From Prorocentrum cordatum (Eukaryota; Sar; Dinophyceae; Prorocentrales; Prorocentraceae), in contig CAUYUJ010021151.1 of NCBI GenBank assembly GCA_963575745.1, forward strand, positions 5,001 through 42,500: DNA of 37,500 nucleotides, in the 5' to 3' direction. Of this stretch, positions 27,557-37,438 are shown one piece after another. Position numbers and translations under genes: made by a program. The notes under the pieces are model-generated. The model was not told the origin of the DNA and searched no databases. It saw only the letters and a program-made list of their open reading frames with translations. Each line of letters opens with the position of its first letter. Positions within the stretch are counted from its first letter, which is position 1.

Positions 27557-27664
27557 ATGTTTCATCACCTGGACTTCGTGCGAGCCGGCGCGGCGACCGA
27601 CGCGCACACGGTGCGCGCGGCGATGTCCTTTCTGCTCGCGTGCACGACCTCACGACAATTCTGC
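27557..27664 (+). CDS. Exon 17: solenoid helices
   Basis: Acceptor GTCGGAG|ATGTTT, donor TTCTGC|GTAAGC (GT). 36 codons, phase 0, reading MFHHLDFVRAGAATDAHTVR then AAMSFLLACTTSRQFC. The 750 bp after it to IE-A copy 9 contain open but unrecognised frames. Confidence 0.65.
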
Positions 27665-28417
27665 GTAAGCGGGAGCACCGCCTGGATGCGCAGGACCCGT
27701 GGTCGCTGTCGGGAGTGGGCCCCCTGTGTAGCCCGGAGCCCACTGGGATGGACAGCGCCTCTCGTGCGATGTCGGGCAGTCTTGTTCTGTCGCTTGCCAA
27801 GGGTGCCACGTGGAGCAAAGAGGATCGCGACGCGGCCGTTCGGGCGCAGGCCGCCGTTACATCCGCGGCAGCCCGTTGTGAAGAGGGCCTGCAAGAGGCG
27901 CGCCGCACGTGACGCCAGCTTCATCTTGACAAGCTGCCGCGGTGGACAGAGCTGGGAGCCGACGCCATGGCCGCGGTGCCCACACGCCGCTGACAGCGAC
28001 TTCATCACCCCGTGGTCGTAAAGCAAAGACGTTGAAATAAGGAACAGTTTGGGTAAGAAAGGGGCTCGATGTTCCTGAGGTCCTCTCATGGCTTTTCCTC
28101 TAGCCTTCCTCGTGCACGCAGACGCTTTTGGTGCCAAAAAGGGGCTTCGTTCCCTATGTATTGCTCCTTACTTCAGTGCCCCGACTGTAGGTCCTCGACC
28201 CCTGCGGGCGGCATGCTGACGCAGTCGGAAGGCACCGCCGCCTCGCCGACTTGCTGGAGGGTTCGGGCACTGAACTTCTTGACGAGCTGAATGGTCAGAG
28301 GGCGGCTGCATGGGCTTCACGAAGGACTCGGGCGCCCTCGGCCAGGCCCTGTGTCACTTCCGTGGACAGGACCTTGCCAGCACGCCGGTGGAGATGCACT
28401 TTCTCGTCCCGCTACTC

Positions 28418-28560
28418 TTAAGTCGGGCCTGTCCCTCTACAAGGGGAATACTCAAACATAGACAAAAATGTCAGGGGACGATTTTACATGCTTCATTTAT
28501 GTTTGGGTATCTTTCATTTGTCGTCCCAAATTCGCCTGCAGGAAGACACGCCCGACCTAA
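28418..28560 (+). mobile_element. IE-A copy 9
   Basis: CGCTACTC at 28410-28417 and CGCTACCC at 28561-28568 (7 of 8) flank TTAAGTCGGGCCTGTCCCTC ... GAAGACACGCCCGACCTAA. It ends 38 bp before exon 18. Confidence 0.85.
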
Positions 28561-28598
28561 CGCTACCCTCTTACCCTGGGGCGACCGTGCTTTCCCAG

Positions 28599-28679
28599 CA
28601 CCTTGACCTGTTGACCCACCCGCTGCTGGGGAAGAAGCCCGCCATGGTGGTCAAGAGCGTCAGCCTGCTGCCCCGGTTG
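28599..28679 (+). CDS. Exon 18: solenoid helix
   Basis: Acceptor TTTCCCAG|CACCTT, donor CCGGTTG|GTGGGG (GT). 27 codons, phase 0, HLDLLTHPLLGKKPAMVVKS then VSLLPRL. Good helical periodicity, but the exon is short. Confidence 0.65.
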
Positions 28680-28993
28680 GTGGGGACGGTGTTGCCGGTC
28701 ACGAGTGGCCCCCGCCAGCTTCGTCGAGGCTTTGCTTGCTTCGGCGCAGCGCGCACCGGCTCGCGGCCGCTCCCTGCTCCTGTGAAAGCCACTGACGCAA
28801 ACCCCTGGCACACCGGGCCTCGTCGTGGACTTCCCGACGGAGCTGCTCTGCTCGTTCCCACGTGGCCTGTCGTCCACAGAGTCTGGTGCCCAGCAGTGCG
28901 CAGCTTCCTCGGCCCCGCGTCGACCTTCCTTGTGCCCCCCTGGCATCTCTGCCGTCGGTGTGGAGTTGCCCTCTGCGACGGCTGAAGCGGCAG

Positions 28994-29110
28994 GTCCTCG
29001 CCCCGGCGACGACCATCGGCATCACGGACCTCCTCACATCAGACGACGCCTTGGCTCTGGAATGCCACGCGCCCGCAGCCCTGGCGCACGCCAGCGCACT
29101 GAGTTCGGAG
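28994..29110 (+). CDS. Exon 19: ARM-like helices
   Basis: Acceptor GCGGCAG|GTCCTC, donor TCGGAG|GCGCGG (GC). 39 codons, phase 0, VLAPATTIGITDLLTSDDAL then ALECHAPAALAHASALSSE. The spacing resembles an ARM repeat (LLTSDDxALECxAPAALAxAS). From 29111 to 29587 nothing was recognised. Confidence 0.6.
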
Positions 29111-29587
29111 GCGCGGCTCGTTTCCTCGCGGAGGACCTGCTCCCGGGCGGACGGACGCGTCGGCCGACTCCCGGGTGGAGCTCAATGGAGGATGAAGATT
29201 AATAAATGACCGGGGGTCGTGTTCACGCGGCGGCGCCCGGGATGACGATTAGAAAAACCGGCCGCGGGCTGGAAAACTATTTTTGGAATCGTTCTCCTCC
29301 AGGCAGAAAATTGTGCAGCAATAGCAGGAAACTAGTTTTTTGATCGTTCCCCCCAATTTTGTCGATTAATCGTCATCCCGCATTACGGACCGCCTCTGCC
29401 GCGACGGGGAGACCACGCGCGACGGGGAGCCCCCGCTCATCTCCAACGCGCGACGGGGAGGCCCCGCTCATCTCCAGGCTCTCCGCTGGAGGGCCTGCCT
29501 TTGTGGCCGTCGGCGATCCGATACCGCTGCGACCCGAGGCGCAGGCGGGGCCCGCGGCTCCGCTTCGGTTCGTTTTGGCTCGGTTGA

Positions 29588-29798
29588 TCCCTAAGGGCTT
29601 GTCGACTTTTCGCCAATCGACCTGTGGGGATCGAGCCAGAGAAATCGAGGTAAATGCAGGTAAATCTATAGGCAAATCCAGGTACATCGAGACACGTCGG
29701 GAGAAATCCAGGTAAATCCAGAGATCTCCAGGGAAAGCTGGAGCAACTCGCGGCCGCTCCAGCGCGAGTCGAAGGACGGCAGAAGTCGTTAAGCCTTT
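29588..29798 (+). repeat. Family K dispersed repeat, copy 2
   Basis: Same order of blocks as 2057-2265, including CGCGGCCGCTCCAGCGCGAG and GTCGAAGGACGGCAGAAGTC. The next 850 bp (29799-30650) show only unrecognised open frames. Confidence 0.8.
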
Positions 29799-30650
29799 GG
29801 TGAATTGACCGGCGTGGGCACAGGCCGGGGCCAGCTGGGGCCAGGCGCGGCGATCCGATCTCGATTCGATTCGGCACGAGTCGCTGGCGATCCGATCGGT
29901 TTCCGATCCGAGCCCGACTTCGCGATTCGGTCCAGCTCAGGCCTGCCTGCCGCTTCGGTGAGCGACCCTTCGCGGTGCCCACGGCCACGGCGGCCCCGTT
30001 GGCTGCGTCTCTCGGCGCCGCGGGAGGAGCAACGGGCGCGCGGCCCAGTAGGTCGCCGTCGTCACAGAGCCTCGGATCAACGGTGGCTTTGGGCTCCAGG
30101 ACTCACCGAGCGCGTTTCACTGCTCGCAAAGTGCCTACTCGCAAACGTCCGAAAACACACATGTCTGCTTTGATGCAATTTATCGTTGATCCCCCTTGGG
30201 GGATCCAGGCCATTTGCGAATAGATACCGTGCGAATAGTGGAGCGCGCTCGTCTCGGGACCGACGCCTCTTCGATGAGATCGCCTCCCACGTGTGCCAGC
30301 ATGCAAGCTTGCAGCTCGGGGCGTCTCCCCCTCCTTCATGGCCCTCGTGCCGGGCGGCCCGAGGCAGTGCTTCGGCGCCTCGGCCCCGTGGTGCCCCCGT
30401 GCGTGCGGGCAGCTACTCTCAACGCAGCGCTGGATGGTTCTACATGCGCGTCGGCGTTTACGATGGGGGGGCATACACCTTAGGCGATGCTTAAGACAAC
30501 TTAAGTTTTCGGCCAGAGTCTCGATTATTCTTAACGTTTCAATGTAAATCTTAAGATGTTAATAGAAATGTTGGGTTTTTATTCAAGTTCTGAGACTATG
30601 AAGTTCTTAACCCATGATTTCTTAAGCATTTCGCAGGGGGTAGGCATAAG

Positions 30651-30967
30651 GGGGGGATGCATCGACCCCCAGTCGCCCATGGATCGCCGACACGGGCCCG
30701 ACAGCCTCGGCCTGCCCAGGAACGTGCGGTCTCGCTATCGGGGGTCTACCGGCAATCCGTCGACGATGTTCAGGAGGGAAAAAAACACACAGACACAATT
30801 AATCCTCGATTCCCAGGAAAATATTGGAAAATATGGGAATTGGGGGGGAAGACAAAAACCCAGAAAATATGGGAAAATATGGGGACTATTTTTATTTGTG
30901 TGCATTTATTTGTGTGTCCTAATTTCCCTTTAGATGTGTCGACGATTCCAGGTTGATGCATCCCCCC
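30651..30967. mobile_element. Family N foldback MITE, copy 2, with IE-B nested
   Basis: GGGGGGATGCATCGACC at the left and GGTTGATGCATCCCCCC at the right are terminal inverted repeats. Without the nested IE-B, the centre reads GTCGACGATGTGTCGACGAT, itself palindromic. Confidence 0.75.
30770..30932 (+). mobile_element. IE-B copy 4, 5-bp target duplication
   Basis: GATGT at 30765-30769 and 30933-30937 flanks TCAGGAGGGAAAAAAACACA ... TAATTTCCCTTTA, 163 bp, with the family's ATATGGGAAAATATGGGG block. The TG tract is short and diverged here. From 30968 to 31321 nothing was recognised. Confidence 0.85.
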
Positions 30968-31321
30968 GATGCCAGTCCCTCCCGTACCGTGGCCCCTCAG
31001 CACGGTCTCTTCACGTGCAGCGCGCTGTTGCTTTGGCTGCCAAGCAGATCGGGATTCCACACAGCACTGCGCCAGCTGTCAGGTGGTAGCGAGACCGGCC
31101 GAGACCTGGCTCTGATTGGCGTCGGCGCCTTTCGAGGACCGGCTCGAGGATCTTCTCCTGCTCAATGACGTATCGAGCACTTCCCAGTTTGCGGTGAGAG
31201 CATTCTTTTTTTTTCACGACATTCATCGCCACGAATGCCGCCTGCAATGGGCGGGCGACAGTGGCGAGCGACGCGTGGGCTCAAGCCATGACAGAGGCGG
31301 CGGGCAGGGACTCGCCCTCAG

Positions 31322-31459
31322 GCGCGTAGTCGCCTCCCCCTGGAGTGCATCCTCTCCTTCTGCGTGACCGTTGCGAATTTCTACGCGCACCTCTTGGCCC
31401 CCGTGGTCCGCTTCTGCTGCCTCCACTACTGTTCCATGCTGTTCAACAACTTCGTCCGG
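31322..31459 (+). CDS. Exon 20: hydrophobic solenoid helices
   Basis: Acceptor CCTCAG|GCGCGT, donor GTCCGG|GCTGCT (GC). 46 codons, phase 0. It reads ARSRLPLECILSFCVTVANF, YAHLLAPVVRFCCLHYCSML then FNNFVR, with a helical, Cys-rich core, and runs into exon 21 as FNNFVRACLAVGALT. A transmembrane reading is possible but the charged ends and ARM context argue against it. Confidence 0.7.
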
Positions 31460-31779
31460 GCTGCTTGGTAGCCTTCGCATACGCCGTTCATTGGGGTGCC
31501 ATCCAGGTTCGTGTGCTGATTTCGCCGCCCGTTCTGCTCCCCCCTTCCTTCCTTCGTTTCCCCCCTCCTCCTCCGCCTCAACCTCGTTATTGTCGACAGT
31601 GCAGCTGAACTGTCTGCGGTCGCACACCCAGGTCATGCGAGCGCCCAGACTGACAGGCAGTCTGGCAACGACCGCAATGCCTGGTCTGCCCACACTTCTC
31701 CTCGTTGCCCTCCTCTTTCCTTCCGCACATGCGGGCCGTAATTCAGCGAGCGAAGAAAGGTACATAATAAACTGTTTCG

Positions 31780-31889
31780 CTGTCGGGGGCGCCTGTCCCT
31801 GGGCGGCTGGAAAGTTTATACCCCTGCGGTGCCACCGTAAGGGTACAAGCTTTCCAGCCGCCCTGGGACAGGCACCCCCGACAGCGAAA
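31780..31889. repeat. Hairpin with 40-bp arms
   Basis: TTTCGCTGTCGGGGGCGCCT, GTCCCTGGGCGGCTGGAAAG at the left is inverted at the right, with two mismatches, around a loop containing ACCCCTGCGGTGCCACCGTA. The flanks ATAATAAA / AATAATTTAT add a weak extension. It is probably a foldback element. Open frames through it on both strands are palindrome artefacts. No gene was recognised from 31460 to 32367. Confidence 0.75.
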
Positions 31890-32367
31890 TAATTTATTTT
31901 ATACGTTTTTCGCCCGTTAAGTAATGTGTGACATGCTCGTTGCGTGTCGCCGCCTCTGCAGGCCGTCTGCGCAGCTGCGGGTGTACCAACCCCTCCTTGT
32001 TTTGAGGCCCGTCCCCGCCGAAACTTGTCTTTGATTGTTCCGCTTGTCGTGTTTCCGTTGCCAGAAATCGGCCACGCTCGCAGGACAACCCTGCGGGGGC
32101 ATGTTCTGTCGGCGGCGCGCTTGGCGAAACGACTTGCATGAGTTTCTGCTGTCCGCTCCCGTCTTCCCCCCAAAAAGAAACGCTCCCGAATCATCGGGGC
32201 TGGGAGTGGTCGGGGTAGCTCCTGGTTGGTGCGCTGGGTGCCCGCGCCAGACTTCCCCCAGACAGGAGCTGTCCCAGCGACTTCGGGCGCCCAGTATTCG
32301 GCGTTGACACAACGGCCACGGGCGATGACGATCGAAGAAGAAATTACGCCGTAAGCATAAACCGTTT

Positions 32368-32482
32368 AAGTTCGCCGCGCGGCTTTCTTGGATCGGCGCC
32401 TCGGCCCTTAGCAGCGCCTCCTGCACCGCCAGGGTAGGTGGTCCGGCGCAGATGTAAGAAAACAACGCGGAGCGCCAAAAGT
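32368..32482. repeat. FB-1 foldback copy
   Basis: GTTCGCCGCGCGGCTTTCTT, GGATCGGCGCCTCGGCCC, then GTGGTCCGGCGCAGATGTAA, GAAAACAACGCGGAGCGCC. Confidence 0.7.
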
Positions 32483-32494
32483 TTGCGTGTACGC

Positions 32495-32650
<156 letters not shown>

Positions 32651-32747
32651 CACAATCTTCTACTTTCGGTGTTTACACAACGGCTTCGGGCGATTCCTGA
32701 GCAGCACCGTCCTGCTCGATGTCTTGGTCGTTTCGTGCTCTCTGCAG

Positions 32748-32839
32748 GCGTGCCTCGCCGTGGGCGCCCTGACCGCTGCGGAGGCCGTCGAGACACGCAA
32801 GAAGATGCGCGAGGAGGTGGACTGGGAGCCGCTCGTCAG
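32748..32839 (+). CDS. Exon 21: charged solenoid helix
   Basis: Acceptor CTCTGCAG|GCGTGC, donor CTCGTCAG|GAATCG (GA). It reads ACLAVGALTAAEAVETRKKM then REEVDWEPLV plus two bases. These combine with the first base of exon 22 as AGG (Arg). Confidence 0.75.
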
Positions 32840-32883
32840 GAATCGAGAGCCGCGGCGAAACTCGAACAAAAACAATATAAATA

Positions 32884-33066
32884 CGTAAACCGCGCGGATT
32901 TTTTGGCTCCGCGCGAAAAACAATATAAATTCCGCGCGGATTTTTTGGCTCCGCGCTGGGCCCCCATGGCGGTGCCTCCGGCGCCGCCCCTGGCGGGCTC
33001 CGCGCGCCGGGGGGGGGGGGTCCTGCTCGCGCGGATCCAAGACATCCGTGCGGAGCGCCTAAAGTT
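32884..33066. repeat. FB-1 foldback copy with duplicated left arm
   Basis: CCGCGCGGATTTTTTGGCTC then CGCGC occurs twice (near 32889 and 32933), before the usual CTGGGCCCCCATGGCGGTGC, CTCCGCGCGCCGGG and GCGCGGATCCAAGACATCCG. Confidence 0.75.
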
Positions 33067-33089
33067 TATGTTTATGGCGTTGGTTCTTC

Positions 33090-33497
33090 TTCTGGCAGGG
33101 GCGAAGCGTCCTTCGAGGCCTCCCATCTGGGGTCCGAGCAGATGGGGTCGAAGGGTCGCGGCGTATCACCGATGCATCGGCGATGCAGCTCGATCTCGAG
33201 CCCGATTTTCTCCACGCCGACGTCGCCGATGCATTGCCGACGTCGACGATGCATCGGCGATGCGGCGGGATTTTCCGACCCCATTTATTCGGTCCTAAGT
33301 TTGGAAGCATCTAGTCCAGACTTGCCTATAAGCCCACCGAAGAATTGTGTTAGAGCTTACTTGTGGCTTGCATGGCGCATTATCAAAACATGCCTGCTCG
33401 AGGCAGTCCTGTTCTGATGCGGCTGCTCATCTTTCTGAGGGCAGTGTCATGAGAGCATATGTGGGGGCCTGTAGGGATGCCGGGACGGTCGGTCTCT
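33090..33497 (+). mobile_element. IE-C copy 3, with FB-2 nested
   Basis: CAGGGGCGAAGCGTCCTT starts it, then an FB-2 copy (33110-33300) interrupts. ACTTGCCTATAAGCCCACCG, CATGCCTGCTCGAGGCAGTC and GGGATGCCGGGACGGTCGGT complete it. It ends just before the AG acceptor of exon 22, so it contributes to that splice site. No target duplication remains. Confidence 0.7.
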
Positions 33498-33505
33498 GCC
33501 CAGAG

Positions 33506-33629
33506 GAGGGTGCACGCTGTCTACCCCCAGTCGGCCGCGACAGTCTCCGAGCACTACTGCGACCTGCTCGTGAAGCGGGCGGCGAGGAGCGACCTCCGGC
33601 CGTGGCGGCTGCTCACGGAGACCGGCGAG
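33506..33629 (+). CDS. Exon 22: solenoid end
   Basis: Acceptor CCCAGAG|GAGGGT, donor GGCGAG|GACGGA (GA). It reads RVHAVYPQSAATVSEHYCDL, LVKRAARSDLRPWRLLTETG then E. Exon 21 plus 22 reads EPLVRRVHAVYPQ. The ORF stays open for 33 more bases, so the donor is a choice based on phase. Confidence 0.7.
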
Positions 33630-33710
33630 GACGGAGGCACAGAGAGCAACCGAGTTTGCTGGTAGGGCTTCGTGTTGCACGGCCAGCCAGCCCGTCCCCC
33701 TCCCCTCGCT

Positions 33711-33758
33711 CCTCCTCCTCCTCCTCCTCCTCCTCCTCCTCCTCCTCCTCCTCCTCCT
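33711..33758 (+). repeat. (CTC)n microsatellite ending CTCGTAG
   Basis: A short CTC tract downstream of exon 22. It ends in TAG|GTGG, another case of a CTC tract abutting an AG that could act as an acceptor. The sequence after it shows no convincing coding. Confidence 0.85.
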
Positions 33759-33954
33759 CGTAGGTGGACAGAGCCCCCACCCTGCCACGTCGATTCGTGA
33801 GTTGTCCGTTCTCGGTGCTCGAGAGGGCGCCGCGGCCGCCCTTTGCCAGGCTTGCGCCCGCCAGGTTTGGGCCCGAGGTCGTTTTCACTAAACCACGTTT
33901 TGCTAGAGGGGGTTCTGTCCATTCCCGACCCCCGTGGGCCTGGATGGCCATTTA

Positions 33955-34145
33955 CTCGCCACTCACCAACAAAACACCCCAACCCAACCCGAAGGCCCAG
34001 ACTTGCCCGCCATTCCCAGTGGGGGGGCCGGGGCCAGCCGGCCCCCCCCGATCGGCCTTCACTCACCACCCACCAACGCACCCCAACCCAGCCCGAGGAC
34101 TCCAATTTGCCCTCCATTCCCAGGAGGGGGGGGTCGGGGAACATT
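33955..34145 (+). repeat. Two-unit tandem repeat, about 100 bp each
   Basis: ACTCACCAACAAAACACCCC, AACCCAACCCGAAG, CCATTCCCAGTGGGGGGGC and the matching block from about 34060. Further on, AACCCGAGATTCGGG and CGGGTTGGGTTGGGG form inverted partners. CCCCGTACCCGAGTC near 34262 also resembles family F ends. Confidence 0.6.
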
Positions 34146-34365
34146 TTGAAACAACAGACAGAAACAAATACGAGGCCCGCCCCCCCCCCAAAACCCGAGA
34201 TTCGGGTCTTCGGGTTGGGTTGGGGTGGTCTGGTAGCTCGTCATGCACAGGAACCCGAGTTCCCCGTACCCGAGTCTTTTTCCGGATGGGGCAATAATCG
34301 CCCCCCCTTGAATCCGCTGTGGGGGTTGGGCACGTGCTGTCGGAACGGGTGGAGGGAGGGCTGGA

Positions 34366-34465
34366 GGAAGAGGAGGAGGACGAGGAGGACGGAGGGGGAG
34401 GAGGGGGAGGAGGAGGAGGAGGAGGAGGAGGAGGAGGAGGAGGGGGAGGGGGAGGGGAGGAGGAT
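34366..34465 (+). repeat. (GGA)n microsatellite
   Basis: A GGA/GGG tract. Purine-rich on the gene strand, unlike the CTC tracts next to exons. Confidence 0.9.
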
Positions 34466-34619
34466 GGAGGGGGGCGGCACCGGGCAAGTTCAGCCAGAAG
34501 GTTGATGGCCCCCCTCCCCACTTCATGAGAAATACCACGTCCAGAGTTCGTCCCCCCCCCCGACAATTTTCGGGCGTCCGGGGAGGGTGTAGTCCGAGGT
34601 GCGTCGCCCGCCCTCTCAG

Positions 34620-34757
34620 GAGGCGCACGCCCTGCAGCCGCGGGCCGCCGAGCCCGCCGCCGCCCCCGTGCGGCGGCCGGGCCCGCCGCGGCCGGCCGCG
34701 GGCGGCGCCGCCGCGCCGCCGCGGGACGTGTACGCGCCGCTGCGGGGCCCCCGGGGG
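34620..34757 (+). CDS. Exon 23: Pro/Ala-rich tail
   Basis: Acceptor CCTCTCAG|GAGGCG, phase 0, reading EAHALQPRAAEPAAAPVRRP, GPPRPAAGGAAAPP and RDVYAPLRGPRG. Low complexity and probably disordered. The 3' limit is uncertain because IE-A copy 10 lies 13 bp later. This is the weakest exon apart from exon 1. Confidence 0.5.
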
Positions 34758-34769
34758 GCAACGATAGTC

Positions 34770-35099
34770 TTAGGTCGGGCATGTCCCTCTTCAGGGGGAT
34801 TTCGGGGTGTCATTTTTTAAGTTAACATATTTCTGAATCGTCCAAGATATCAATATATATATACATATATATGTATATATACATATATACTTATACACAT
34901 ACACACATACATATATATACATATATATATGCATATGTATACATATATATATATGTATGCAAATTTATACATATGTATATATATGTATATATATATATAT
35001 ATGTTTATGTACGTAGGTATATATACACACGCGCCCACAGACTTCAGTTTGGAACGTCTGGTTGAACACTCCTCCTGTCGAGGGACAGGCGCGACTTAA
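34770..35099 (+). mobile_element. IE-A copy 10, 330 bp, perfect 8-bp target duplication
   Basis: CGATAGTC at 34762-34769 and 35100-35107 flanks TTAGGTCGGGCATGTCCCTC ... CGAGGGACAGGCGCGACTTA then A. The interior is a (TA/CATA)n expansion (34850-35025), which doubles its length. No gene was recognised from 35108 to 36000. Confidence 0.9.
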
Positions 35100-36139
35100 C
35101 GATAGTCAGGAGCGGGAGAACCCGCCGCAAACATACGTACACAGACACCCTCCAATGGGACTCAGGGGGAGGGTGGCGGTGCACAAATCACCACGGAGCT
35201 CTGGCGACTCTATACACAGCCGCCCTCCTTGAAGGTACATGCTCAAGTCGCCGGAGGGTGCCTATGTAGATATTTTTGTGGCGTAAGGAAGGACACACAC
35301 ACGCACAGGAATCCAGGTTGGGTAGCTGCGTTTACCTTCGCAGCTCAGTTTCTAGATTGCGTTCGCGTCGACATAAGCAACTCGTCATCGACCAGGTAGC
35401 GTCGATCTGCGTCGATCCGCAAGAGCCCACAAGGTGGAACGGGAGGATCCCATGAGTTGGCACCGAAGGGGACTAGGATATTTTTCGGGCCCAGCGATGA
35501 CCTTGGCTATCGGGCCCCCCTTCTCGGCAGTTTCCAGCGCTTCGTTGACTTCCAGCGACGTTTCCCTAGTATCTTCCGCGCTCTATCATATTCGTTTCGC
35601 CTTTTCTTGCCACTTCTGCTCTCAAGGGCGCCCTTGGACCGCCTATAAGACGGTGAGGCCGACATTGCTATATCGAGACATGTATACCAATAACATAAAT
35701 TATGTAGCATACTAGTCAGATCGTGGCCTCCCGAGTGAAGGCAGATGATCACTTAGTGTTGCTCGCATTGCGATTGTAGTTTTGATTTGTAGATATATCA
35801 TTCGCTGTCTTGCTGGACGAGTAGAAAACAAATCAATACACATCCACGCTGACGCGCAGATTCCGCCGTGCTGGGGCTTGTATGGTCCCGCATGGTAGTT
35901 GAGCAGGATACGATCCGACGGTGATCGAATGACGAAACACAGGAATAATGGTATCGAATGGCCTTCGGCCCATCCCGCCACCGTGTCTGGGCTGTGGGTA
36001 TGAAGCCTAGTGGATGTTCGTCGGGATATCGTGGGGGGCCTCTTGGAGGCAGTTTGGAGGCGACTTGCGCGCCGCTTTGGGGCCTACTGGAGCCTCTTTT
36101 GGGCCTCTCGGGGGCTGCTTGGGGCCCTTGGCGGTTCCT

Positions 36140-37160
36140 GCGCGCCTCTGGGCGGCGCTACTGGCGGCGCAAGAGCTTGAGGCTGAGGCCTTCACGGCCG
36201 CCCAGAAAGCGAATCGCGCGCTTGGTGAGGCGCGAGGGCATACAGCAGGAACTCAAGTGTGCCGTGGACTCTCGCCACAAAGGCACGGGCCTCGCCGACT
36301 GGCAACGACGGAGCCAATGGGCGCGAAGTGCGGCAAGGGGAAATTCGAGGGTCCACGCCCCGGCGTGCTTGGATGTCAGTTGGGAGGAAAGCCGTCGGGA
36401 TTCCGACGACAGCGCCCCCTCAAGCAGGACGCTTCGGCTCGGGCAAATGCTCCAGGCGAGGGGGGGACTACTGGCCGAGCCAGTGCCCTGACAAAAAGAC
36501 CGGAATCATGTCAAGCCGAAAGCAGAATCGGCATGCGTGGCATTCGCGCTGGCGAACACGGAGCAGGCGCTGCGCTGGGGCGGGGGATTTGCTTCCCTGC
36601 TTTGGCGATCGACCCCCCGGAAGGGCGACTACAACTTGGCCCAGGGTCTATCTCATCGAAGACGCCGCGGCTATCCTGGACACCAGGGCGACGAAAAGCA
36701 TCGGCGGCGCACGCGCGGTGGGGCCGCTCGCGAAGAGGTTCACGCGCGCCCCCTCCGCGGACCTCGAGGACCGCCCCACACTTTACATCGGCAGCGGCGG
36801 GAGGCGCCAAGTCTCATCGTGGACCACTCTGCAGGTGGCAGCAGAATCGAGGACCGGCGACATCAGCATTATCGCGTTCGACGCGGCGACGCCCGTCCTG
36901 CTGTCCATCGAGGCCACCTGGGATCTCGGCGCGGCCACCTGCTTCGACGCTGACGACGTTCTATTCGCGCATATGCGCCGCCTCGAGGTCGCGTTTCTGA
37001 TTCGCGACGAGAGGGGCCGCCTGCTGATCAGTTTGAGGACGAATCAGCTGGAGGTCGCGGCGGGCGCCCACGACGCCGCGCGCCTTGGCGCCAGCTCCGT
37101 GAACGGGGGCAGCCCCCACGCGGGATCGACCTGCCCGTGGAGAGGATTGACGCGAAAAGA
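36140..37160 (+). pseudogene. Decayed Ty1/copia-type gag zinc knuckle and protease fragment
   Basis: In one frame, AQELEAEAFTAAQKANRALG (near 36175-36230) resembles the helical end of a copia-type gag. In another frame come FGSGKCSRRGGDYWPSQCPD (near 36430), a CCHC zinc knuckle with Cys lost, and AAILDTRATKSIGG (near 36668), an aspartic protease motif with DTG changed to DTR. Then LYIGSGGRRQVSSWTTLQVA and PVLLSIEATWDLGAATCFDA, typical of the protease domain downstream part. At least one frameshift, missing catalytic Gly and no reverse transcriptase in the window mark it as dead. Confidence 0.6.
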
Positions 37161-37242
37161 GGCCCGCGCATCGCCGCCCACATCTCGAGCTCCGGTCGGG
37201 GTCGGCCCAATCGTTTCGCAAGCCCCTCCGCCTTGAATCAAG

Positions 37243-37438
37243 CACTGGCGAAGCGCCCTAGCAGCGAGAACCTTTTGCGGTTTCAACGACATGTTCCAAG
37301 ACGATTTCTGGCTGGGGCTGTCGTGTTACCACGCATTGGGTTGCGCGTTCGAAGGACATCGCTCTTGTTATCCGAACACTTCTGGGTTCTAGCAAAATTT
37401 CGCGGTAGGCCTATAGGCATGCCAGGGCGGTCGGCCCC
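37243..37438 (+). mobile_element. IE-C copy 4
   Basis: CACTGGCGAAGCGCCCTAGC, TTTGCGGTTTCAACGACATG, TTCTGGCTGGGGCTGTC and GGTAGGCCTATAGGCATGCC, then AGGGCGGTCGGCCCC, follow the family order. The flanks show no clear duplication. It follows closely after the copia remnant. The last 60 bases of the window show nothing. Confidence 0.7.

Noticed and set aside
27665-28417. Open frames such as GFTKDSGALGQALCHFRGQD
   Set aside because: No phase-compatible splice sites or recognisable domain. Left unannotated.
31223-32194. 323-residue minus-strand ORF
   Set aside because: It runs through a palindrome and antisense to exon 20. No recognisable domain.
32035-32307. Apparent zinc-ribbon sequence (CFRCQKS ... 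CGGMFC)
   Set aside because: The cysteine spacing fits no family, no splice sites frame it, and the adjoining helices of exons 20 and 21 join in phase without it.
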